Assembly: GCA_017165825.1 (NCBI GenBank) | Contig: CM029379.1 | Location: 16,843,054-16,907,053, forward strand | DNA length: 64,000 nt | From: Hepsetus odoe | Lineage: Eukaryota; Chordata; Actinopteri; Characiformes; Hepsetidae | Reading direction: 5' to 3' | Shown here: positions 20,861 to 32,000 of the stretch, one piece after another | Position numbering within the stretch: position 1 is the first letter of the stretch | Layout of the letters: each line of letters starts with the position of its first letter | Notes under the pieces: generated by a model | What the model was told of the DNA's origin: nothing | Databases searched by the model: none | The model's input: the letters and a program-made list of their open reading frames with translations, nothing else | Program-made: the position numbers and the translations under genes

Positions 20861-21510
20861 AGGTTTTACCCATGAGCTGCGGTGGCTCAGTGGTAGAACA
20901 CTGGCCTTCAAGCGCAGAACATGGTGGTTTGATTCCATGTTTTGTGGTACTTCCCGTTGAAGCTTTAAATCTAAAAGATAAACCCCCAAAAAAAAGTATC
21001 TCAAGTGTGAGATCCTGTGGCTCACTGGAAGATGCCATGCTGCTGAGATTGGAGGTCATTGGTTCAATACTGATTGGGAGCAAGATCATGGTTGTGGTTG
21101 GTGTGCTTGAGTGGCAAGGCTGGTTGGTGAGACAAGAGTGGCTGGTGACACCTGAGAGGGGGGGAAATAAGTTGGGTGCCCCCAGCAGCGGGGGAGAGGA
21201 AGGGGTTATGGAACTAAAAACAAGGTGTTTGACCTTTTAAAGTGAACCTTCTGCTTCTTCTCACCCTCCTTCTTTCTCTTCTCCCCTTCTTCTTCTTCTT
21301 CTTCTTCCTCCTCCTCCTCTTCCTCCTCCTTCTCCCCCCATTCTTCTCTCCTCCTCCTTCTTCTTCCTCCTCCACATATCACATTACCAAGTGTGAGGTA
21401 AGGCCAGATTTGAACCAGCAACCTCTTGAATCACATTGCAAGGCTTTTCCCACAAAGCCACCAACTCTCACACCTACCCCTGCTTTTTTTTTGGGGGGTT
21501 TGTCTTGAAG
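20830..21510. mobile_element. cluster of three tRNA-headed repeats around a pyrimidine tract
   Basis: Head 1 (+): A-box-like TGGCTCAGTGG at 20883-20893 and B-box-like GGTTTGATTCC at 20926-20936. Head 2 (+): TGGCTCACTGG at 21018-21028 and GGTTCAATACT at 21061-21071. Head 3 (-): TGGCTTTGTGG (21460-21450) and GGTTCAAATCT (21416-21406). Each head is preceded on its own strand by a C-run then A-run block (AAACCC...AAAAAAAA). A 10-bp direct repeat, CAAGTGTGAG, lies at 21002-21011 and 21388-21397 and may mark an insertion. Confidence 0.6.
21249..21376 (+). repeat. 128-nt polypyrimidine (CTT/CCT)n tract
   Basis: Nearly pure C/T with many CTTCTT and CTCCTC units. It gives long artefactual Leu-rich and Glu-rich open frames on the two strands. 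Confidence 0.95.
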
Positions 21511-23359
21511 AATGAAAGTGGGCTGTAAGATCCAGACACATTCCTCAACATTATTATTAAAAAAACTAACAAAAACAAAACAAACAAACAAACAAAAGTA
21601 AGGAGTCCACCTTGAGCTTGCTGGTGAGCTCTACATGACAAGCTGAGCTTCTGAGACAAAGCTTGGATTTGAGTTGTCCTCAGTGGTCGATAAGAGCCTT
21701 GCGAGTCAATTTGGGAATTTTGCAATGGGTGGTTTTGCTGCTGCTCAACTAGTCATTTAAATAGCTTTATGGAAGCAGGTAATTAGTTCTCCATTACCAG
21801 GCCTCCACCCCTGCTCCTGGCTGGCTGCAGATTTCAGCTACAACCCTGTCTGTCCCTACCTGCTGCATCTACTCATTGCCTACAGAGGCCCTTGAATTGC
21901 TGATTTGGACTATGATCTCAGCAGGACATCAAACCAGCAGGATTGGAGATCTCAAGGCACGTGGTGAACACTGGAGTTTCCTTTGCTGCTGACTAATGAA
22001 TGAGGTTTCTTCATTTCTTTAGTCCAGCAGCCTCAAGTATTGGAGCCTGCTTTTCCTGGCACTGCTGGTCTGAAATCAGTAATATCTGGGAAACTTCAGC
22101 TGCATCACTCTAAATAAAGCCCCAAAACACACTAAGAAATGATATTTTAGACAGCCATTTCTAAAGGCACAGCCAGAGAGAATAGCTTTGACCACAGGAG
22201 GGAAACAATGAGTTAAATCAGAGGACAAAGTGATGAAGACACAGCTTTTTGCTAAAGAACCTGCACTGTTTGGTTCGGCTTAGAAGAAACTTGTTCCAGT
22301 TCTAGAATTTCAACCTTGAAAGCAAAACTATCAGTATCTGGTTTGTATTATCCACCAAATTAGTGAACACAGGGAAACAATTTCATTCAGAATTACAAAT
22401 AAAGTTACTTTACAATGAATTCTACTTCATTGAGTAGAAAACAGTGGTGCTACACCCACTCCCACCTACATGCTGGTTTATCAGCGCAGAGACATGCCTA
22501 AACTCAGCCATATCCACAGAAAAGCAGAGTATGTGTGTATATTTAATGTTTACTAAAGGTGTTGTAGTTTTAAATTACTGCAGCATTAATGAAAGCCCTG
22601 CTGACCTAAACTGCTCCTTGTGCTACTCTGTGCCTACAGGAAACTACAAGACCTTGTGTAATCTCCGTTCACTTCATTATTTCCACAAACAGGAGCGATG
22701 GCAGTGTGAAAGTAAGCCAGGTTTGGCCACAGGAGAGAGCCAGTGAGCTTGGTGAGAGAGGAATTAAAAACTCTTTCTGTAAAAGAACCAGGTTGTACTT
22801 TTTCAGTAAAATAGTGATTAGCGATAACAGTATATTAATCAGTATCGAGTGATGTGTTTTAAGAAATACATTTAAAAAAAAAAAAAAAGACAAATATTAC
22901 CTATTTCGTCTGACTGCTTGCTTGAGTAATGAGAAAATTTGAGAATAACTTTAAGCTGCTGTTATATTTCTTCATTTTTGACTCGTCTTTGCACAACGCA
23001 GGTGCATATTGTATGTCTTTACAGTAGACTGGCTAATCGGGAGAGACCATTTTTAGAGATTCCACCTCTGTGATGCATATTCTCTTCAGGCAAAGAGGAT
23101 CAAAAGGCTCAATCACAGACATTACAGTGCATTACCTGGAGCAGGTGTGGCAGGTTGTAATGGGAGCTAAAAGCACAAGATCTCCAAGTCCAGGGTTGAT
23201 CATTGATTTAAAAAGATGTTCCCGTATCTCATGTACATACAAAAACACACCCATCTTTGTTAATTAATGGAAAAAACCTGGGAGTAGATCGTGGTTTGAA
23301 AAAGTGCAAAACTTCATATGGAAAAGTAATTTTAAAAACACTTAGGCTAGGTATCTTTC
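21511..23359. other. intergenic region
   Basis: Non-coding. An A run lies at about 22872-22888. A possible DNA-element fragment lies near 23135-23205 (GGAGCAGGTGTGGCAGGTTG). No gene was seen. Confidence 0.45.
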
Positions 23360-23371
23360 TCCAAATTACTT

Positions 23372-23377
23372 TTTATT
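23372..23377 (-). promoter_or_regulatory. candidate polyadenylation signal for trim2
   Basis: AATAAA on the - strand, about 2.54 kb past the stop. Other hexamers nearer the stop cannot be excluded as alternative sites. Confidence 0.35.
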
Positions 23378-24259
23378 GATGTGCTGTACATAACGTTGAA
23401 CAAGGACAATGTAAAAGTGACCGTATGACCAAAGCGTCCAGGCTAAAACAACTGTCACGTTTAAAAGTAGCCCATGTCTGCCGGATGAGAGCGCTTGGGA
23501 TTGCGGTGCAGTAAAATGCTGCAGTAAGGAGGTGAAAAAGTACTTCATTTTGGAATGTATTTACAGACACCACAGCAAGACTATGCTGTGCACAAACAGC
23601 ATACAGAAAAGCCTCCTTGGTGAGAATTTAAGCTTCTATGTAATGCAGAAATGTTTTTCTTTCCTGACTTGTATTCCGACTTCTATTCTCATCAGGTGCT
23701 AGAATCCATTATGATGTCCTGTAATTCTGCAGTCGACAACAGGCCCATTGAGGTCTCTGTCTAAGCTGGAAAGTTGAAGTTCAATGGCCTGTACATACTA
23801 GATATACTTAATTCTCCTGCTCACTGAACTGGTCATAAGACCAACCATCAAAATTGTTTCAGATATGGGAGTTGTTCTGGCAGTAGCTACAGTGTGAGAA
23901 GTTTGTGCTGCTGTTTAATGATGCTAAAGTTAAACAGCAGCAACTTTAATCAACAGGAGAGTGACAGCAAATATGAAATGCCTTCATTTGTAGGACTTGT
24001 TCTTTCAAGTATGTAAGGGGTGTAAAAGTAGCCCAGGGCATTAGTTGCTGAACATTGTTTGCCACAGGCTGCAAATGTCATTCTTTTCCCCCAAAGGCAA
24101 AACGTTTCTAATTTGGCCATGTTGTTGACTTCAGAATGACGCACAACATCAAGAGGTCTATTGGCTAATTGTTCACGTTTACTAGCATTAGGCAAAACCA
24201 TCCTAGAGTGGAGGCAGGGCTCAAAAAATTACAGGTGGATGAACAAGAACTTCGACTAG

Positions 24260-24595
24260 CGCCCAGTCCCAAATGGTGCCCTAAACTGTTCTGAAATACG
24301 CAAAGCTTTACGTGTGCTTAAGTTAAATTCCTGGGTTTGGGAGCTCCGCTTTTGGCGCATAGGTTGTACTAATTTACAACGACCCACTTCAGATTGCATA
24401 CAGCTCTAAGAGGAGTAAAATTCATAATCATTTTAACTCACGTCTGAATATCTTGATTTCCAGGTAGCTGTAAACAAAACCATCCCCTCTGATTGGTCCT
24501 TTACTGTATCTCCAGGAATTCTGGGTGAGAGGTCGCCATTAAATCTGCATCATTTGTACATCCTCGCCGTTTAGGGCACCATTTGGTACTGGGCT
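24260..24595. mobile_element. MITE-like inverted-repeat element in the probable trim2 3' UTR
   Basis: 336 bp. The left end GCCCAGTCCCAAATGGTGCC then CTAAAC is matched by the right end reversed, GCCCAGTACCAAATGGTGCC then CTAAAC, a terminal inverted repeat of about 26 bp with one mismatch. TAG flanks both sides (24257-24259 and 24596-24598), consistent with a 3-bp target duplication as in PIF/Harbinger elements. No coding capacity. Confidence 0.75.
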
Positions 24596-25912
24596 TAGAA
24601 CAGCTCTCTCTATTCCAAATGAGTGCGCTGGAAAAACACTACGGGCACTTTTTGTTTCTTTTGGCATTGTGGTCATGCGGACAGAAGATAAGAATACAGT
24701 AACACAGAAAGTGGCGATGTTCATGATCTAATACAGGGTGGCGTAGGCCATAAAAGATGGCAGTGATGAATCATTTCATTTCCAGAAAAGAGAATGAAAA
24801 TCAGTTTTGTTCAGAATCTTTAAGGTGTATTAGAACTGGACTGGAGGATCTGTAAGATGTTCCAACAATTGTCATTAAACATTACGCAAGAGGAACTGGT
24901 GGAAAAAAAAAAATAGTGAAACTGCAGGTTTATAGGTTGAACTGACACGATGTCAGACAAAAACACATGACAGGTGGATGACATTAAATAAATTAAAAAC
25001 AAAACCTTTTCAGAAGGACCTGACCTAAAAAAGAAAGTTTTTCCCATGAATATTAAGTGCTTCCCTTCATTGCTGCATACTATAGGGTAAACATTAAAAA
25101 ACCCAACATGCTTGAATTCGTACAGACGCACTGAAACAGACAAGAGACAAATTTAACAAGACAAGATGCCTGTTGTGTTTTATAATCATCCCAATAAACT
25201 GTGAGCCTGACAGCCTACAGTATATCCAGTTGTGCAGATTTAGTTACATCCCTTGTTACAAATATAATGCTCATTAAGTGCGATGCATAGATTTTTTTTT
25301 TCTTACAGGTGTCCCTATAACACAGTGTTCAAGTTCCTCTTTGACATTCCATATCAAGTGAAAAGTATAATGTTTTTTGGATTCAACCAGGATTATGATT
25401 AAACATATATTCAGAAATCCAGGCCACAGATCGGTCTCTGGCATTTAAATGGGTTAAGCGAGGCTGGTCCTTCTGTGTGGTGTTTTACAGTTTTACCAGA
25501 AGCAGCTTTAGGACCACATGAACGTATTCAGTGTTACTGGTGCTACTGTCTAAGACCTCGGTGCTATGATATATAAGGGAACATCACCCTCAAAGCTTTA
25601 ACTCTTGTTTACCTTCCTTTAAATCTCCAAAACAGCATTCTGTAAAGCAGTTACAGCTTCCAGGATGAAGTCAAGGCATCCACACACGGACAGCTCCATC
25701 CACAAGCGTGTCACCTCTGTCCCTTGATTTGGATGGAAAAAAGGGAAAGTATAAAGGCCCTTTGAATCCTTGATGATCATAAGGTAGTGGTCACATTGTA
25801 CCTGATAAAGGTGCTGTGACGTGAGGGTGTTGTATGGCACAAGAAGTATCGTTATTGTCCTTGAAGACGAGTGCAAATGTCTGTGCATTGGAAAGTGAGA
25901 GACAGTGGGGGT

Positions 25913-26065
25913 TTACTGGAGATAGCGGTAGACTTTGAAACAGTGGTTCCCCGAGTCAGCCACCACTACATGGCCGTCGGAGGTGAGGGCCAGTCCCTGT
26001 GGGCCGTAGAGTGGATCAGCAGAGGTGTTGATGTAAGAAAGAAAAGAGCCGCTTCCATCGAACAC
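25913..26065 (-). CDS. trim2: trim2 exon 11 (last NHL blade, stop)
   Basis: 153 nt, residues 698-747 and TAA. VFDGSGSFLSYINTSADPLY followed by the closing blade and CFKVYRYLQ, nearly invariant in vertebrate TRIM2. Confidence 0.97.
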   Translation of the reverse strand: MFDGSGSFLSYINTSADPLYGPQGLALTSDGHVVVADSGNHCFKVYRYLQ

Positions 26066-29000
26066 CTAAAACATGAGACGCATTAAGCTTTGACATAGTT
26101 TTTGCATGGAAAGTATATTAATCCCTTTAGGTTAAGAAGAAAAATAAAATCCCACGCATGTAAATATAACATGCAAATATATAGAAATCAAAGTGCAATG
26201 CTTGCTCCTTCTTGAATAGAATGAAACCCTGAAGCCTCACCTTCTCTTTGCTGATAAGATGGAAAGCTTTGTAAAGGCCTTTACTGCAAGCAACAGCCTA
26301 TAAAAATCATTACCACTAGATGGCTGCAAAGAACATAAAATATTGGAGTGCACAATAGTGTGCATGGCAGATGTTAGTCTGGCACATTATACCTGTATCC
26401 GGCTGTTTCCCCAGTCAGCTACTATGATATTGCCGTTCACATCCACTGCAACTCCAGTAGGAGCATTAAACTGCCCATTTCCCTCACCATTAGAGCCAAA
26501 CTTCAGCAGAAATTCTCCCTCTGAATTAAATACCTGTAAATTAGAGGTTAAATAAGGTGACAACATTTATTTTTGGCCCCAACCCTAATTTAACACCTAA
26601 ATCCTTCAATTAGTTTTAAAAACATCAAAGGGATATCAAACAATAGATTCAAAATATACCTGTATAAGAACATACCTTCACGGAATGATTATGGAAATCA
26701 GTTACAATGATTTCATTGTTCTGGTTGACTGCTGCAAAATGGGGACCTACAACAAGGGATAAAGAGCAGAGGAACAAATATCAGACAGGTAGACAGACAG
26801 AGAACACTAAAAGCATTATCTGCTCATAGTGGAAATAATAATTATGTATATTCTTTATACTCCACGCTTGCTTCTGCTCTTTCTCCTCTGTGTTAATGTG
26901 AGCATTCCTGCTATGAACTCCCCTATAAGGACTGTACCGTCTAACTTAGGCATGAAATTTTTTGTGTGAGAGAATACTGGAAAATACCTGCAAACTGCCT
27001 GTCACCGTTGCCACGGTTGCCAAACTTGGTGACAAGTTTGCCGTTTGGCTGGAAGATGAAGACACAGCAGGCTTTGTTGTCCACCACAATAATGTGGCCA
27101 TTTCGGTCAACCGAAACACCTTTAGGACCCATCAGCTTTCCTGAGCCAATTTTAGTCTAAAAAGAAAGGGAGAGCGGGGAGAACGGAAACAAAATGGAGA
27201 GAAAGGTGTACTGCTTGTGTAGAATTGAAATGCTTTTGACAATACTTGTTTAATTTGATTAAACAAAAACATTATAGGAAATGTTATATTATTTCCAGCT
27301 TCACAGAAACAAATTAAACAACATTGAATCACCAGACTTTTAGCTGAATGGATGAATCAGAAAAACTTTATTAATCATGAGGGAAACTGGTATAGACATC
27401 TGTAAAGCAACTGTTTTTGTCACTTACCTTAAATTTGCCATCACTAGAGAAAATGCTAACCCATTTGTTGTCGTAGTCTGCAATAATGATGTCGCCGTTG
27501 GGGTGCACAGCGACGCCGGTGGGCCGCTGAAGTTGCCCCGGAGACCGGCCCCGGACTCCGAAACGACTCCTGAATTGCCCGTCATTTGAAAATATCTACA
27601 CCAGGACATAAATGGCTTTAGTACCACAGATCTCTATTGCTTTTTGTTATAAATCAGGAAAAATTAAGGATTGACTAATCACTTAAAGAAACTCTAAATG
27701 CAGTGCAGTGACATTGCCTCACCTGAACACACTGATTGTTGCTGTCTGCTATTAAGACTTTTCCAACGTTACAAGCAGCAACTCCCTGCAGATTGGTGAA
27801 TTCACCCTTATTTCTTCCTTTAGTTCCTAAAATACAAGCCACAAATAAATCACAACACAGTGACCTTAAGGTTCCTTTAATTTCCTTTTACTTAAATTTT
27901 TTCCTGTATTTGCTACAGAATCTATATCTTGACTTCAGCCGGTTCTTCTCATTTCATCTTGGTGATTAAAATTACAGAAAAGAGTACGATTTATTTCTGT
28001 AGGGTTGATAATGCATTAAAATGAATAATATGAATACCACATTAGTCCAGCATTACCCAAACATGCCATTATAAATATGATTTCAATATCACTCTACAGT
28101 TAAAAATAATCTGTCAGTTACAGCATGTTTAGTAATATGTCGTTTTTGATGCAGCCAAATAATACAAAGCAGTCATTAAAGCATTTCTGGACATGTCTTG
28201 CTGCCTCCCATGCTTACAGTTAACAAAGTTTACTGGTTCAATTTCCCTTAGGATTTGACTTGCAGGACTCCCTTGGCACTTAAACTCTTTAAAAAAAACT
28301 CACATAGTCAACATTATAATCCCCATAATGAACTCTGGACTTCATCAGAGTGAATTAATTCCCAAAAATGCTATGTACCAATTCGGAACATGAGGTCATC
28401 CTCGATGGGGTTTTCCTTCCTCCTGCCTGAGCTGTACATGCTGGCAGGCCGTTTGATGGCACGTTGCTTGACGTGGCTACTTCCTGGGGACTTTAGCCTC
28501 TTTTTTGCCCCATCAGCATTGGCTGAGGGGTCAGCAGCTTTAGTGGCTCGGATGCTGAAGGGGCTCCCACGGATATGGTGTCCGTAGAGCCGCAGAGAGA
28601 GTGTGAAGCGACCCTCGTGGGGCAGCGTGAACACAAATTCGTATGTGCCATTCCTGTGGTCAATGAGCTCTCCTTCACCGGCCGGTGCTCCATCCTCCAC
28701 CCCACTCAGTTCAGCTGACAGTAGTGCCCCACCTGTCCGGCACAGCCCACCGTCCTTGTCCTTGGTCGTGATGGTGATGGATGTGGGCTGTCCGGCAGCG
28801 CAGTGCCGCAGGCCATCGCCTGTAGCTACACTTTCTCCAGCAACAGCATTAGTGGTAACTATGGCACCCAGGTTGTGGATGGACTTCCTCAGACCCTCCG
28901 TCTCTGCCAGAAATTCAAGCTGCCCGTTCTCTTCGGGCTGCAGCGGCAGATCCTGACTGGCTAATTCACCCAGACGCTCACTCATCTGCTTCTTGACCAA

Positions 29001-32000
29001 GAGAACTTCAGCCTCGGAGCCGTGATTCAGCGCCTGCTCAGTGAAGCTACAGCTGCTGCGCATGCCGTCCTGACCCTGCAGCAGAGAGGCGAGCTGGGCC
29101 TGCAGCACCTGCATACAAGAACATACATAGATACATATGATTAGAAGTTTTGGGAGTTTTTATTCATTACGATTTTAGTCATTTTTAAGAAAATAAGTGC
29201 TCTGAAAAACTACAATAAGACAAAAAATAGAATAAATTGGAAATAATTTAACCAGAAAGATTTTACAATTTGCTCCCTGATGTTCTCACATAAGTTTAGC
29301 CACTCTTCACACTGAAAGTGAAGAGGCTGGCATGGGAGCAGTTGATTTCACTTAGTTCTGAGTGTTTAGAAAGAAACAAACCAGGGTGCTACATTAGTAC
29401 ACAAAAGCAGAGAACATTTAAATACTGCTGCCATGGCAGCACCAGTTAAAGTTGTGAGACTTATTCACTTGATCAGAAGGATACTACTGGCTGAAGGCAG
29501 AAGAAAAAAAAAAAAGCACCACTGTTGCTTTACACCAGTGACTATATAAATATTTGTATATATATTCATGATTTTGAATTACAGGTTAATTCTTCCAGTC
29601 AACTCGCTAACCCGCATTAAAATATTATCTAGAGCGTATAAGGACAAACTAAAAATTGTTAGAAATTAAATTTGAAATATACTTATACTTAATACTTAAT
29701 CCTCAGGGTATGCCTTTGCTTAAGCACACAGAAAAAGGCACCTGTACACAGATTGTAGTCAAAAACATACAAACACTCGGCAGGTTTTTCTAGTCCTGAA
29801 ACAGTGGACAGTGGTCTAGTGCAACTGCACTAGAAAAAAGTGAAAGTGAAAACCCTTGTCATTGCGAGGTCACGGCACAGCACACATGAACCACAACGAA
29901 ATTGGACCTCTGCATTTAACCCATACACACACGTGCAGCAGTGGGCAGCTATTGAAAGCGCCCGGGGAGCAGTGATGGGGACGGTACCTTGCTCAAGGGT
30001 ACCTCAGGGCAACCCACTGGGGTGGGAATCGAACCCACAATCTTCCGATGCGGGGCCAACTCCCTAACCACTAGGCCACCGCTGCCCCACTAGAGTAAAT
30101 AATAAAATGAAAACATCAATCACAAAAACATTTCAATGTATATGAGTGAGGTGAAAAACCTGTTTTATGTTCAGGCAACTTCCATGGAGTGTAAAGGTTC
30201 AATAGGACCAAAAATAAATACAATAACCATTAAGGAACCTTTATGTTTTATGTCTTTGGCTATGCAAAATCAGCCCTCATACAATACAATTATTTACATA
30301 ATCATGACCGCCACCATATCCAGCTTGCATGTAAAATATTACTGATATGAGGACTACTTATCTACTTATGGCTAGACGGCTTCTGTTTCAGACAACACGC
30401 ACCGCTAACGCTTTAATCAAACACTTTCCACACTTATAAACTGCTTAAAAACAAGTCCTGCCAATATTTAACTAAATAGCAAATCTAGAACCATAGAGGG
30501 ACTTCAGATTATTTAAGTATTAACATGTTTGTTGCTGTCAGCCCTATTGATACCAAACAGTGAAATCAGATCATCCAAATAGAATTTCTAATTCATCTAA
30601 AGATCAAAAACAATTACCAGGCACCTTACCTCAACCTCTTTATTGTAGTGTGCATCCATCAATGCTACTCCAAATTCTCTATTGTGGAGCAGCTACACAT
30701 CACTAGTCCTATGACTGCACATAGTTTCTGTTTTCTATGTGTAGCCTGAGGCTGTGTGGGCTTGTTTGGCTGGTTTTCCTGGTGAATCATTCCCATGTGA
30801 CGTACTCTAGATTGCTAGTGCTAGTAGGAGTCACATGGTGGCCTCTGCCATACAGTTGCATGGCATGTTAAATTATCTACTAGTGCCAAGCTTCTCTGAT
30901 TTCTTGATGAAGGATCCAAGATGGAAAACTTTGAATGATCTGAAGTACAAATATTGATCCGAAACCGATGCCAGAACACAGTAAAAACACTGATTCAGAG
31001 TGTTCATTCGCTTTCTGAGCTCATATAAGCAATGCAAAAGCAAATACTGTGATAACATTTTTATTTCTTATATTTTAGTTATATTTTTAGTTCAGACACT
31101 CACGTTGTTTTGGATAACTTGAAGTGTCATTTGTTTTTGAGCACAACCTTATTCAAAGTCTTATTTAGCGCTAAACTATCTGTCTGATAGCTCAAACAAA
31201 TTTCTGTCCAGCTGCGGGATAACATGAATATACTAACTTTCTGTTTGAGTCCATAGTTGACCTCCAGCTCCATCAGAAGCACACTTTTGCGCACATTGAG
31301 TGTTTTCTGCAGCTCATCGAATGTGGTATGGATATCGTCCTCGATTGCGCTTTTCTGATTGGTCAGCTGCTGCAGAATCTCAGACAGCATCTGCAAGGCG
31401 GAATCAATCTCTGGGAGTCTTCAAAAGGACAAAAGAGTAAAGAAGCAGTGATTAGTTTTCTCTTTTCATCTCTCATGCCATGTGACTTAGCCCAAGCTAA
31501 TAAATCACCATATAGTCTCATATTGCAAAATACAATTAGTTGGATTCAAATTAAATGTCAGTATCCACAACTGAAGCCTAAATGGCACCAGTGTGGTCCA
31601 GAATATGTATGCTTGCATGTTTGGGCCTAAACTGGGGCTTTAAACTTGTTGACCATAGCCATGACCTTAAAGTATAATAAGAATGCTATTTCCTTTTAAA
31701 TCCCTTTACTTTCAAAATGTTCATGACATGCCATATTACTTCCTGTCACTATTTAGGAAATTATAGTTTTATTATATATTTCCAGTGACAGCAAAAAACC
31801 TTAATAGATGGTGCTATTTCAAGTGGGTGATATGACATTATTAGAACGATGGATTAATTTAGTATATCATGAATTTTAATATTATGTTTAACTGTTTAGA
31901 AAAAATGAAAGTTAAAACAATCAAGCCAAATCACCTCTTTTTAACTGCATCCAGCTGTTCCTGCAGGGAGGCTTTATGCTGCTCCAGGACGTCTTTGAGT

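Larger units (their letters stand above)
23360..25912 (-). other. trim2: trim2 3' UTR, probable
   Basis: About 2.5 kb downstream of the trim2 stop with no coding signal. A canonical polyadenylation hexamer on the - strand (TTTATT on +) sits at 23372-23377. A 336-bp inverted-repeat element lies within (24260-24595). Mammalian TRIM2 also has a multi-kb 3' UTR. The boundary is inferred. Confidence 0.4.

Noticed and set aside
21130..21225. Possible G-quadruplex (G runs of 7, 3, 5 and 4)
   Set aside because: The loops between runs are mostly longer than 7 nt, so it fails the usual motif.
21206..21508. Glu-rich (-) and Leu-rich (+) open frames
   Set aside because: Direct translation of the CTT/CCT tract; no start context or domain.
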